A stretch of 64,000 nucleotides of DNA from Streptomyces filamentosus (GCF_014654895.1 NZ_BNBE01000002.1:1736001-1800000); one strand, 5' to 3'; numbered from the stretch's first letter, positions 50,957 through 59,529 are shown. The notes: generated by a model from the letters alone, not told the origin. Numbers and translations: made by a program.

Positions 50957-53005
50957 TCAGCCGAGGTAGTCCATGACCAGTGCGGCGAAGGCGTCCGGCG
51001 AGAGAACCTCCACACCCAGCTGCTGGGCCCTGACAGCCTTCGTGCTCAGCTTGCCACCGGCCGCCGGAGCAGCGACGAGGTAGTCCGTGTTGGCGGTGAC
51101 GCTGCTGCCCGCCTGGCCGCCGGCCTTCTGGATCAGCGCGGTCATGTCGCTGCGCCCGAGGCCTTCGAGGAAGCCGGTCATCCTTCCGGTGACGACCACG
51201 ACCTTGCCGGTCAGCGGCCCCTGACCCGTGCTGGCGGCCTCGGGCTCCGTCAGGGTGACGCCCGCGGCCACGAGCTTGTCGATGACCGGCCCCTGGTCGG
51301 CGAGCTGCTGGACGATGACGGGCGCCTTCTCCGCGCCGATGCCGTCCACCTCGCGCAGGGCCGCCGCGTCCGCGCGGCGGATGGCCTCCATGGTTCCGAA
51401 GTGGGCAGCGATCCGGCGGGACATGCTGCGCCCGGTGCCGACGATGCCGAGAGCGCAGAGGATGCGGTTGAGCGGCAGTGACTTGGCCTGCTGGATCTGT
51501 TCGGCCAGCTTGGCTCCGCGCCTGGCGCTGCCGGAGGCCTCGGTGAGCTGTTCGGTGCTGAGGGTGAAGAGGTCGGCGACATCCCGGACGGCTCCGGCGT
51601 CAACGAGGGCCTTGACGTACCGGGCGCCCAGGCCGTCGATGTCGAGCTGGTCGCGCCCGGCGGCGTACTCGATCAGGGCGGGCAGACGGCACGCGGTGCC
51701 CTTGACGCAGCGCCACCGCTCCTGGCTCTTGTCGATCTCTCCGCCGCAGTTCGGGCACCGCTCCGGCAGCGGCACCGGCACGGCGTCCTTGGGCCTGCGG
51801 GCCACCACCGCGGCCTCGACCCTGGGAATCACATCGCCGGCCTTGTGCACGGTCACCGTGTCGCCCAGGTGGAGATCCCTGCGTCGGATGTCGCCGGGGT
51901 TGTGCAGCGTGGCACGCGACACCATGCTTCCTTCCACCTCGACGGGCTCCAGCTCGGCGGTCGGCGCGATCATGCCGGTCCGGCCCGTCTCCCAGCTGAC
52001 AGCGGTGAGCACGGTCATGCGCTCCACGGCCGGCAGCTTGTGGGCGACCGCCCAGTACGGGAACCGGCTCCCGGCCCCCAGTGCGGCCTGCTCAGCCGCA
52101 CTGACGGCCTTGACGACGACACCGTCGATGTCGAACGGCAGCGAGCCGCGCTGTTCCCTGATCTCCTCGACGCGCCGTGCAGCCTCGGCCAGCGTGTCCA
52201 CCACGACGCTGCCGGTCGGCGTGTCGCTGATCGTCTGGACCCCCGCATCGCCGACCGCCTTCAGGACCTCCAGGTGCGTGGCTCCCCCGGGTACGAACGT
52301 CTCTCCCGGAAGGTCGACCGCGCCGAACGCGAAGAACGTCATCGGCAGCGTGTAGTCGCGGTCCCTGGCCCGCAGCGTGCCGGAGGCCCCAGCGCGCGGG
52401 TTGGCGAACGGCTTCGCACCGTGTGCGGCACGCACCTCGTTCGCGCGCTGGAACTGGTCACGGGTAAACAGGGCCTCGCCGCGCACTTCGAACGTCAGCG
52501 GCTCCGTCAGCCGGACGGGCAGTCCGACGATCGTGCCGCCCACGTGGCTGATGTCCTCACCGTGGCTGCCGCTTCCCCGGGTGAGAACCTGGGTCAGGCG
52601 GCCGCGGACGTAGCGGGCGGCGATGGCGTTGCCGTCGAGCTTGGCCTCCACTGCCCAGCCACCGGCGAGAGGGCGGCCCAGCCTCCGGTCCGCCGAGGCT
52701 CCCCAGTCGAGCAGCTGCTCGCGGCTGAAGACGTTGTCCAGCGACAGCATCATCTTCGTGTGGGGGACATCGCCCGTCGGTGCCGCGCCCGCCCCGACCT
52801 TGCCGGTCGGAGAGTCCGCGGCAACGTCCTGCGGGTGGCCCTTTTCCCAGGCCGCGATGGCTCGGATGAGCCGGTCGTAGGTCACGTCGTCGAGCGGGCT
52901 GTCCCCGTCGCCGAAGTACGCCTTGGCGGCCTCGACCGCCTGGCGGACCGCTGCCAGGTAGTCGTCGCGGCTGGACAGCACCGGTTCTGAGGCAAGGGTG
53001 GTCAT
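50957..53005 (-). CDS. ligA: NAD-dependent DNA ligase (LigA type)
   Basis: 682 residues from ATG 53005. Order: the Ia NAD-binding region (DDYLAAVRQAVEAAKAYF, DSPLDDVTYDRLI), the adenylation site VEAKLDGNAIAARY, an OB fold, and the zinc finger CPNCGGEIDKSQERWRCVKG plus TAC. The helix-hairpin-helix array (ALGIVGTGRS, LREVDGIGAEKAP) and a BRCT domain (TGKVVVVTGRMTGF) follow. All domains are present, so it should be active. Divergence from housekeeping LigA and the context suggest an accessory copy. Its promoter is not the island type. Confidence 0.95.
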   Translation of the reverse strand: MTTLASEPVLSSRDDYLAAVRQAVEAAKAYFGDGDSPLDDVTYDRLIRAIAAWEKGHPQDVAADSPTGKVGAGAAPTGDVPHTKMMLSLDNVFSREQLLDWGASADRRLGRPLAGGWAVEAKLDGNAIAARYVRGRLTQVLTRGSGSHGEDISHVGGTIVGLPVRLTEPLTFEVRGEALFTRDQFQRANEVRAAHGAKPFANPRAGASGTLRARDRDYTLPMTFFAFGAVDLPGETFVPGGATHLEVLKAVGDAGVQTISDTPTGSVVVDTLAEAARRVEEIREQRGSLPFDIDGVVVKAVSAAEQAALGAGSRFPYWAVAHKLPAVERMTVLTAVSWETGRTGMIAPTAELEPVEVEGSMVSRATLHNPGDIRRRDLHLGDTVTVHKAGDVIPRVEAAVVARRPKDAVPVPLPERCPNCGGEIDKSQERWRCVKGTACRLPALIEYAAGRDQLDIDGLGARYVKALVDAGAVRDVADLFTLSTEQLTEASGSARRGAKLAEQIQQAKSLPLNRILCALGIVGTGRSMSRRIAAHFGTMEAIRRADAAALREVDGIGAEKAPVIVQQLADQGPVIDKLVAAGVTLTEPEAASTGQGPLTGKVVVVTGRMTGFLEGLGRSDMTALIQKAGGQAGSSVTANTDYLVAAPAAGGKLSTKAVRAQQLGVEVLSPDAFAALVMDYLG

Positions 53006-53066
53006 GAAGAATCCCGATTCATATGAGATGTGGTGATGTGGCGGCGCATCAACGTGCCGCCGCGGG

Positions 53067-53090
53067 ACGGCCCGCCGGGCGGCGGGCCGT
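53067..53090 (-). terminator. hairpin terminator
   Basis: A 10-bp stem (53067-53076 with 53081-53090) and a 4-nt loop. It ends the 54359-53116 unit and separates it from the ligase gene. Confidence 0.85.
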
Positions 53091-53115
53091 AGAGGGAGGG
53101 TGCAGAGCCGAGGTG

Positions 53116-53616
53116 TCAGGCCCGGCTGCCGACGGCGACGGCCGCGGCGATGTGCGCCAGCTTGGTGCGCAGGGTGAGGGACATGGAGGCGTACGCGGAC
53201 ACCATGTCGGGGTGCTGCGTGTCGAGCAGCCACTCCTCAACGAGCGCCAGCCGCGCCCGCAGCCGGGCATCCTGTTCAGCGAGCTGTGGGGAGGCCACGC
53301 CGACAGGGACAGGCAACTCGGGAGCTTGGCCCGTGACGGGCGCAAGGACGGCCGCGGTAAATCCCAGGGGCAGGCCGGCCGCCGGAGACCGGGAGGCAAG
53401 GACCTCCGCGTCCTGGAGCGCGAGGACTGCGTCCGCTGGAGCCGCGACGGCGTCCGCGTCCGGCTCAGCGTCGACGAAGGCGATGACCACCGTGTCGAGC
53501 AGATCTGCGATGCGCTCCAGAGCCCCGCGGTCGGGGTGCTGCCCGGCACCGCTGCGGATGACGTCCGCGAGTGCACTGGCGATCAGCGCGGCGTGCTGGG
53601 AGGGCGTTGTGATCAA
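53116..53616 (-). CDS. 166-aa hypothetical protein
   Basis: TTG 53616, 7 nt after AAGGA. Two helical parts (AALIASALADVIRSGAG; ALERIADLLDTVVIAFVDAE; later LRARLALVEEWLLDTQHPDM) flank a Pro/Val-rich linker. Function unknown. Second gene of the copy-6 unit. Confidence 0.7.
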   Translation of the reverse strand: MITTPSQHAALIASALADVIRSGAGQHPDRGALERIADLLDTVVIAFVDAEPDADAVAAPADAVLALQDAEVLASRSPAAGLPLGFTAAVLAPVTGQAPELPVPVGVASPQLAEQDARLRARLALVEEWLLDTQHPDMVSAYASMSLTLRTKLAHIAAAVAVGSRA

Positions 53617-53702
53617 GGAAGCGTCCTTCCGGGAGTCGACGGGCCTGACTGCGGGAGGCGGGAGGCGGGAGGCGGCGTGGTGAGCGGCCGGGGCCGGGCG
53701 GA

Positions 53703-54359
53703 TCAAAGGACAAGGCGGCCGTGGCGGTAGCGGGCGGACGGCGGCACCGCACACCCGGGAAGCAGACCGGTGACGACCCTTGCCGGAGCCCCCGGCACTT
53801 CAGTGAGCCCGACCCCGGGGACGAGGGGCTTCACAGCACTCTGGTGCCCGGGCATCTTGCGTACCTGCATGCCGTTGGGCAGTGCGACGAGCAGCCGCTC
53901 CTGCCCCGCCGTGTAGCCGTGCCGGGTGTAGAAGCCGGCGAGCCCGGGCGGATGCTCCAGCACGAGCAGGCGAAGCCCCGCGAGGCGGCTGTGATGCTCG
54001 GCCGCGCGCAGCAGTTCGCTGGCGATGCCCTGTCCCCGGACGTCGGGCGCGACCGCAACACCCCCGATGTACAGGACGCTGCGCACCAGTTCGATGCGTA
54101 GGGGGTGGGTCTCGGTCCAGTGAGGCGGGCTGGCCATCAGCACGCCGACGATGCGGTCGCCGCGTCGGGCCGTCAGGCACAGGCAGTCTCCGTGCGTGAG
54201 CCGCCCCGGCGGCAAGGAGAGGGCCACCGGGACCGTGCGCGGGACCGGCTCGCCAGGGCTGACCAGCGACAGCAGATCACAGACCGTGTCCAGATCGCGG
54301 AAGCGGGCGCGTCCGATACGTACAGGGGGTGTGGGTTCAGGAGAAGCGTCGTGCTGCAT
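53703..54359 (-). CDS. GNAT acetyltransferase, paralogue of 37224-37901
   Basis: ATG 54359. GNAT core with RIVGVLMASPPHW, GGVAVAPDVRGQGIASELLR (acetyl-CoA loop) and LAGFYTRHGYT. The tail VKPLVPGVGLTEVPG, then APARVVTGLLPGCAVP, matches that of the other paralogue at similar distance from the core. Both lie directly behind island promoters, so they may modify related targets. Substrate unknown. Confidence 0.85.
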   Translation of the reverse strand: MQHDASPEPTPPVRIGRARFRDLDTVCDLLSLVSPGEPVPRTVPVALSLPPGRLTHGDCLCLTARRGDRIVGVLMASPPHWTETHPLRIELVRSVLYIGGVAVAPDVRGQGIASELLRAAEHHSRLAGLRLLVLEHPPGLAGFYTRHGYTAGQERLLVALPNGMQVRKMPGHQSAVKPLVPGVGLTEVPGAPARVVTGLLPGCAVPPSARYRHGRLVL

Positions 54360-54487
54360 GGGTTCCGTCCAGAAGGCGGGAGACCGCCGGGTGAATCATC
54401 GGTGCCGGGCCCACGTGGGCGTCCGGGAAACGGCCTGTGAGGAGGCCGGTGTGTGAAGGAGAGCGATCAGCTCTCGAAGATGCTCAC

Positions 54488-54516
54488 ACGCTACTTGAAT
54501 AAATCCAATTATGCAG
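54488..54516 (-). promoter_or_regulatory. conserved island promoter, copy 6
   Basis: -35 CTGCAT (54516-54511), a 17-bp spacer starting AATTGGATTTA, and -10 TAGCGT (54493-54488). The -35 and spacer overlap the last codons and TAA stop of the upstream gene (54509-55120). Confidence 0.8.
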
Positions 54517-55120
54517 CATCCTGGGTTCGGTTCGCCACCCATTCCGGCCCGGTCTGCCGGGTGGGTGCAACCGGGACGGCGAGGTAGAATTCGAGGACCG
54601 CCAGGTGTCGAGCCACCGGATCGCCGAAGGCGAACCTCGCGCGCCGCAGCTCGCCCCCGGCCGTCATGCCTACGATCCGGTCCTCCATCAGCGTGTACGT
54701 CTGGGCAAGGGCGACTTCGATGCGGTCGCCGGCGGCGTGAAGCCGCGGGCACACCTGCAGCGCATACGCCGCACAGTCCTGATGGAGCGGCGGCTCCAGG
54801 TAGTACCCGGCGTCCGTCTCGCCGACGAACGCCAGCTGTTCCATGGTGGCGATACCCTTCGTGCACAGACCGCACAGTCGCTGGACCATGAACTCGCGCT
54901 GCCGAACCGGGCATTGCTCACCGAAAGCGGGAGTTCCGCGCCCCGGCGTGCATGAGCAGGTGATGTGACCCCCCAGCTCGTCGTTCGACGTTACGAGGAT
55001 CGAACCGTCGTCATCCGCCTCGTACCAGGAGACGTTGCCGGGGACTGGACGTCCCGCAGTGTTGCGGGGCAGCTGGGCGACGTGCTGCGGCATGGGCGCA
55101 CTGCGCCAGGAACCGTTCAC
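54509..55120 (-). CDS. 203-aa Cys-rich hypothetical protein
   Basis: GTG 55120, 7 nt after CGGAG. Cysteines occur as ITCSCTPG, QCPV, LCGLC, DC and VC, enough for two metal sites. The C-terminal part (EVALAQTYTLMEDRIVGMTA; RHLAVLEFYLAVPV) is beta-rich then hydrophobic. Function unknown. Single gene of the copy-7 unit; its stop lies inside promoter copy 6. Confidence 0.7.
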   Translation of the reverse strand: MNGSWRSAPMPQHVAQLPRNTAGRPVPGNVSWYEADDDGSILVTSNDELGGHITCSCTPGRGTPAFGEQCPVRQREFMVQRLCGLCTKGIATMEQLAFVGETDAGYYLEPPLHQDCAAYALQVCPRLHAAGDRIEVALAQTYTLMEDRIVGMTAGGELRRARFAFGDPVARHLAVLEFYLAVPVAPTRQTGPEWVANRTQDAA

Positions 55121-55229
55121 TGAATTACTCCGTTTTGCACTTCTCGGTGTCGGCGGTGGCGCCGAAGGCGCGCTCCTCGATCAAGCGTCGCGAGTGGGCG
55201 CGAGAGGAGCCCGCTGCCCGAATGCCTAG

Positions 55230-55258
55230 AGACTACCGAAGTAAATCCAATTAGGCAA
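55230..55258 (-). promoter_or_regulatory. conserved island promoter, copy 7
   Basis: -35 TTGCCT (55258-55253), a 17-bp spacer starting AATTGGATTTA, and -10 TAGTCT (55235-55230). Leader ~103 nt to GTG 55120. Confidence 0.85.
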
Positions 55259-55347
55259 TATCGATGCTCCTGCTCATGGTCCCTCGGCCAGTGGGACGTG
55301 TTCCGCCGCAGGCCCAGTGACGGGCCGCCACCTGGCAGGCTGACGAC

Positions 55348-56157
55348 ATGACTTCCGTCGACGACGCCCTGAGGCTCGTGTGGCCAGCCGAGCTGCGCAC
55401 CGACCGTCTCCACTTGCGGCCGGTCACCACAGATGACTCTCCCCTCGTACGCCAGTTGCTGACCGATGCCACAGTCCGCGCCCACCTCGGCGGCCCGGCC
55501 TCGGAGGAGCGCGTCGCCGCGCGGCAGACCACGTACCCGACGACAGCAGGCGCCTGGACCGTCGTCCGGGCAGCCGACGACCAGCCGGTCGGCTTGGTGA
55601 CCATTGGCCCCGACCACCGGTGTGAAGGCGCCGCCGAGATCTCCTACCAGCTGCTCCCCTCTGCCTGGGGTAAAGGGCTGGGGCGGGAAGCGGTGGCCGC
55701 GGCCGTCAGCTGGTGGACGGAGGCCGCACCCAAGGGCGGCCCCATGGTCGCGGTCACCCAGGCAGCGAACGCAGGGTCGCGCCGCTTGCTGGAGTCGATC
55801 GGGATGACGCTCGTCGACGAGTTCGAGGAGTACGGGCAGCCTCAGTGCCTCTACACCCCCGCCGGAGACCAAGAGGACACCGATCTGCGCTGGGCCCGCC
55901 TGATCGCCGAGCGCGTGGACACCGCCGAGAGGCGCCGCGGCGCACAGGCTCGCGCGACCGCCATGGGCCAAGAGCTTCCGGACAACCTGACAGCACTGTC
56001 TGACGGCGACCTGGCCCAACTCTGCCCTGATCGGCATGGTGCCTACGGCCGTATCTGTGCCCGCACCGCCGGCCACCTGCCGGACCTTCACCTGGGCCGA
56101 GCCCCCGACGGCGCGTGGATCGCCTGGCTGACGAGCGATGGACTCGAAGACACCTGA
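55348..56157 (+). CDS. RimJ/RimL-type GNAT acetyltransferase with C-terminal extension
   Basis: 269 residues from ATG 55348. The start LRTDRLHLRPVTTDD is typical of the RimJ/RimL group, and ISYQLLPSAWGKGLGREAVA is the acetyl-CoA loop. VTQAANAGSRRLLESIGMTL follows. A ~95-residue tail (from about 175) with an RXCXR-type segment (YGRICARTAGHLPDLH) is not part of the fold. A possible target is an amino group on a small molecule or protein N-terminus. It is not related to the two motif-linked GNATs beyond the fold. Confidence 0.85.
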   Translation: MTSVDDALRLVWPAELRTDRLHLRPVTTDDSPLVRQLLTDATVRAHLGGPASEERVAARQTTYPTTAGAWTVVRAADDQPVGLVTIGPDHRCEGAAEISYQLLPSAWGKGLGREAVAAAVSWWTEAAPKGGPMVAVTQAANAGSRRLLESIGMTLVDEFEEYGQPQCLYTPAGDQEDTDLRWARLIAERVDTAERRRGAQARATAMGQELPDNLTALSDGDLAQLCPDRHGAYGRICARTAGHLPDLHLGRAPDGAWIAWLTSDGLEDT

Positions 56158-56355
56158 TCCAGTGATCAGCGCTTTGGCGCTCCTCGACATGGTCGGAGAG
56201 CGTCGGGCGTGCGAGCATCCCGGTTCGGCGCTGCCCGCGGGACAGTCTAAGGGCTGGCCACCTCGTGCGGGTGGTCATTGACCGTTCACCCCTCGCCGGC
56301 CTGTTCCGACGTGCAGGCTCGTCCGTGAAACGACGTCCGGCAGGGGAGGCCCGCG

Positions 56356-56856
56356 GTGCTCGACACGGAGCTGCACGAAGACCTGAAGGAGATCGTCACC
56401 ATGAGGGCGATCATGTGTGTGGAAGGGCCGGAAGCACTCCAGTACACCGGGGCCGTCACCCGGGCGGTGGTACAGCTGTCCGAAGAGGCGCCGGAAGTCG
56501 CGTGGATCGATGCCAAGGCTCCGCGGGATCGCGCCGCGGCGGTGGAGGCCCTGTACACCGCGCTGCACCTGGACAGTGCTCATGGCCCGCGGCCACGTCG
56601 CCTGGCGGATGCCGAGAACCTGATCGTTGCCGAACTCACGCGCACGCCACGCCTGGTCGTGGTGCTCGGCGCCCACGAACTGCGCACCGTTGCATTGGAG
56701 ATGCTGTACGGCATGTGGGCACACCTGGTGCCTGGGAAGTTCGCGTGGGTACTGACCGGCCGGAGCGGAGAGCTGGAGAACGTCCTGGCGCACCCGGCCC
56801 TGGCAAGCCTGCAGTCCTGCGTCTTCCTGCGGCACCGGGTCCCCGAGCCGGCATGA
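56356..56856 (+). CDS. degenerate AAA/TniB-like ATPase fragment
   Basis: GTG 56356, 6 nt after GGGGAGG; 166 residues. The C-terminal part resembles the Walker B/sensor region of transposition-type AAA proteins (TPRLVVVLGAHELRTVALEM, FAWVLTGRSGELENVL). There is no GxxGxGK Walker A, and the Walker B acid is missing. So it is either a pseudo-ATPase or a truncated relic. Confidence 0.6.
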   Translation: MLDTELHEDLKEIVTMRAIMCVEGPEALQYTGAVTRAVVQLSEEAPEVAWIDAKAPRDRAAAVEALYTALHLDSAHGPRPRRLADAENLIVAELTRTPRLVVVLGAHELRTVALEMLYGMWAHLVPGKFAWVLTGRSGELENVLAHPALASLQSCVFLRHRVPEPA

Positions 56857-56913
56857 CGCTCCAGCCCCCGGCGCTCCTGATGAATACGCCCCGGTCGCTC
56901 TGACCCCGCTGAC

Positions 56914-56937
56914 CGGGAGGCGGCGCGACGCCTCCCG
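56914..56937. terminator. bidirectional hairpin between convergent genes
   Basis: A 9-bp stem (56914-56922 with 56929-56937) and a 6-nt loop, between the stops at 56856 and 57079. Confidence 0.75.
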
Positions 56938-57078
56938 CGTCGCGGCTCGACGCCGCGCCGCTCCCTCGGGCGGCTCCACGATCGGCTGTGCCGGCGCCAG
57001 GCCTCGACCGGGTGAGCGTGCTCGGCGGCAGACGGCGCCCTTCAGGCCCCGTCTTCCGGGTTCCGCGGCGCCGGTCCG

Positions 57079-57342
57079 TCAGATGTAGAGGTGTTGTCGG
57101 TGGCCGGCGTGGCGCTCGGGCTCGGTCGCGACGGTCGGCCCCCCGTGCTCGCGGGCGCGGTTGTTGGCGGCGGTCACGCAGGCTGAGCAGACGAGCCGCG
57201 GCACCGAGGTCGGTGTGCGGCCAAGAGTCGGCTGCCCGGTTGCGGGATCGATCTCCACCACGGTGGCGCACCGGGCGCACATGGTCGTGAGGGCGGCACA
57301 GGACCAGCACGGGCCGGTCACGGTCAGTTCGTCGGGGGCCAT
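57079..57342 (-). CDS. 87-aa zinc-finger protein
   Basis: ATG 57342, 7 nt after AGGAAGAG. Three CxxC pairs (GPCWSCA, MCARCAT, VCSACV) give one or two zinc sites, followed by a polar tail. The frame continues upstream to about 57600 with coding-like sequence (HTHLVWPGYVKSL, CELLLAIALFEHRW) but no good start, so the protein may be longer. Confidence 0.7.
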   Translation of the reverse strand: MAPDELTVTGPCWSCAALTTMCARCATVVEIDPATGQPTLGRTPTSVPRLVCSACVTAANNRAREHGGPTVATEPERHAGHRQHLYI

Positions 57343-57623
57343 GGGGAAGCTCTTCCTGGAGTCACGGGATTTCGGTAGCGGGAAGGTCGCGGACATCGGC
57401 GAGCACATCCGCGACCAGCGGTGCTCGAACAAGGCGATTGCCAGGAGCAGTTCGCAGATGTGGGCGGCGTAGTCGCGGAAGCGAGTGCTGGTGAGGGACT
57501 TCACGTACCCCGGCCACACGAGGTGGGTGTGCTCGGGGAGGGTCGTGAGATTGCGTCGGAGTGTGAGGGTGTTGTCCGATGACGGCCCCGGCCCGCGCGT
57601 CGGTGCCGGACCGGGGCAGGCTG

Positions 57624-58736
57624 TTACGAGCGGGTGCCGGAGCGGTGGGGGACGATTCGCACCGCTCGGCGGGGGTCGACGTCGCGGCCCCTGGGGCCGT
57701 TGACGTGCGCCTGGACGGGGACCCGGATGGGCTTGCACTCGCCGCCGGCCTCGATGATGGCGCGGTGCTGGTGGGGGTTGGGGCAGCGGTTCTGGTACCT
57801 CGCGCTGACCTCCCAGCGGAGCGTGTTGTCCTTCCACTTGGGGCCGGAGTCGTCGGTGGTCGCTCGGGCTGGGGCGCTGGGGTCGCTGGAGGCCTGCGCA
57901 TGGACGGGTTCGCAGATGATGCGGATGTGGCGCTTGCGGACAGTACGTTTGCCGCGCTTGTTCTTCCGGCTGCGGCCGGTTGGCTTGGCGCCGGTGCTGT
58001 CGTTCTGGGGGACGCTGACCACGTCCTCGTCCGGGGTGGTGATGTCCGGCGCTTCGGTGGGACGGCGGAGATCCCAGAAGGCGAGGAGGATCGCGAGACT
58101 GCTGGCCGGGTCCGGCGCTCCGAAAAGGCGGTAGTTGCTGTAGCCGCCGAGCCTCCCCTGGTGGAGGGCGATCACGCCGTTGGGACAGTACGGGCCACGC
58201 GGCAGCTCGATGGAGGCGGCGAGCCGGGGCGGGAGGCGGGTGGGAATCAGGCGGGTGGCGGTGATGGTCTCGACGTCGAGGACGAGTTCGTCGCCAGTGC
58301 CTTCCATGTGCCAGGCCATGCCGTAGGGCGGGTGGAGGTCGTCGAGGCTGATCGGGGTGGGGAAGTGGACGAGCCCGTCGCGGACGGGGGCCACGTCTTC
58401 GAAGTTCCCGGCGACGACGCTGTCGTTGTTCACGAAGGGGTGCGCGGCGATGCGTTTGCCCATGCTGTGAGGGGCGACCCATACGTCGCTGGTGCGGTAG
58501 GCGGCAGCGAAGTTTGCGCACTGGGCCCGATAGGCACTGAGGGCGTCGCTGGTCGGTTCCTCGCCGGTCATGGTGATGTGCATGGCCTGGAAAAGGTCCA
58601 TGCCGCGCGGCACGCCGCGGACGGGCTTGCCCCAGAAATCGGCGAGCCGTGCACGCATGCGCTCGGCGTGGCGGGCGAGCCCGGTGACGGTGGGATGTGG
58701 GGCGGGGATCGGGGGGATGGGCGTCGTATTGGTCAC
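57624..58736 (-). CDS. 370-aa hypothetical protein
   Basis: GTG/ATG-type start at 58736. A Pro-rich N-terminus, an alpha/beta core (GMAWHMEGTGDELVLDVETI; CPNGVIALHQGRLGGYSNYR), a basic linker (RSRKNKRGKRTVRKRHIR) and a conserved-looking C-terminal module (WEVSARYQNRCPNPHQHRA, HVNGPRG) that I associate with actinobacterial plasmid proteins. Possibly nucleic-acid binding. First gene behind promoter copy 8. Confidence 0.75.
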   Translation of the reverse strand: MTNTTPIPPIPAPHPTVTGLARHAERMRARLADFWGKPVRGVPRGMDLFQAMHITMTGEEPTSDALSAYRAQCANFAAAYRTSDVWVAPHSMGKRIAAHPFVNNDSVVAGNFEDVAPVRDGLVHFPTPISLDDLHPPYGMAWHMEGTGDELVLDVETITATRLIPTRLPPRLAASIELPRGPYCPNGVIALHQGRLGGYSNYRLFGAPDPASSLAILLAFWDLRRPTEAPDITTPDEDVVSVPQNDSTGAKPTGRSRKNKRGKRTVRKRHIRIICEPVHAQASSDPSAPARATTDDSGPKWKDNTLRWEVSARYQNRCPNPHQHRAIIEAGGECKPIRVPVQAHVNGPRGRDVDPRRAVRIVPHRSGTRS

Positions 58737-58856
58737 GAGGGCTCCTGAGGGGCGGCCTGCGGCTCGGGAGAGCGGCCGCCGGGGGCAAGTGGTGAGAGCT
58801 GCGGAGCGGGCCGACGATGGGCCCTCGGTGGCTCGTCTCGCCGCAACTCGCCCTCA

Positions 58857-58885
58857 ATATTACAGCAGTAAATCCAATTAAGCAA
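58857..58885 (-). promoter_or_regulatory. conserved island promoter, copy 8
   Basis: -35 TTGCTT (58885-58880), a 17-bp spacer starting AATTGGATTTA, and -10 TAATAT (58862-58857). The best match to the consensus. Leader ~114 nt. Confidence 0.9.
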
Positions 58886-58935
58886 CAATCGAGGTCTGTG
58901 GTGATCCCCTAGACATGCGGCCGTTTAGTGGCGCA

Positions 58936-59484
58936 TCAGCCAAGGTCGGTGAGCAGGGACAGCGCCACACCTAGCTCGTGCTCCGGCTCGGCGTGCGGGA
59001 CACCGTCCGCGCCGAGGAACAGGTAGTAGTACGCCGTTGTCAGCTGCCGCGGAGCTGAGGTCCCGCCCACGGTGCTCAGGTTGCCGGCAGAGTACACGTG
59101 CGGCAGCCAGCTCGGGCCCACGATCGCTTCCACCCAGGCCCGCGCCTCCGCCGGGTCAACGGCCTGGCGTGTGCCGAGCTGCTTGTGCTTCGCTGCGACC
59201 GACAGCGTCAGCACGCTCCCTTCCCGGCCCGGCCGCTCCAGGAGTACGGCCTGGTCCGTGATGTCCCCGACGATGGTCAGGACGGCATGCCGGTCGGTCA
59301 CTGAACGCACCGGTCCGAAACTGTGCGGCACCATCTTTCCCTCCGCCTGCATCTGCTTCAGCACGGTTGTGGGCACTACGGAGGCCAGGCCGCTGTCGGC
59401 CGGGTCCGTGGAGAAAAGGCCACGGCGAAAGCGCCGCAGCTCCTCCTCCTGTTTACGCAGGACGGTACGAATATCTACAGACAT
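58936..59484 (-). CDS. 182-aa hypothetical protein
   Basis: ATG 59484. An N-terminal charged helix (RTVLRKQEEELRRFRRGLF) precedes a beta-rich domain (RHAVLTIVGDITDQAVLLER; VLTLSVAAKHKQLG). No family recognised. It lies 46 bp downstream of the PP2C gene, so the two are probably co-transcribed. Confidence 0.75.
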   Translation of the reverse strand: MSVDIRTVLRKQEEELRRFRRGLFSTDPADSGLASVVPTTVLKQMQAEGKMVPHSFGPVRSVTDRHAVLTIVGDITDQAVLLERPGREGSVLTLSVAAKHKQLGTRQAVDPAEARAWVEAIVGPSWLPHVYSAGNLSTVGGTSAPRQLTTAYYYLFLGADGVPHAEPEHELGVALSLLTDLG

Positions 59485-59529
59485 GCCGTCAACGTTACAA
59501 GCCGTCCCCGTCCAGGTCAGGGCGGGTGC

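Noticed and set aside
57343..58857. Very long leftward frame extending the 87-aa zinc-finger gene
   Set aside because: The portion over 57624-58736 is a shadow of the 370-aa gene. Only the part near 57400-57600 looks coding, and it lacks a start.
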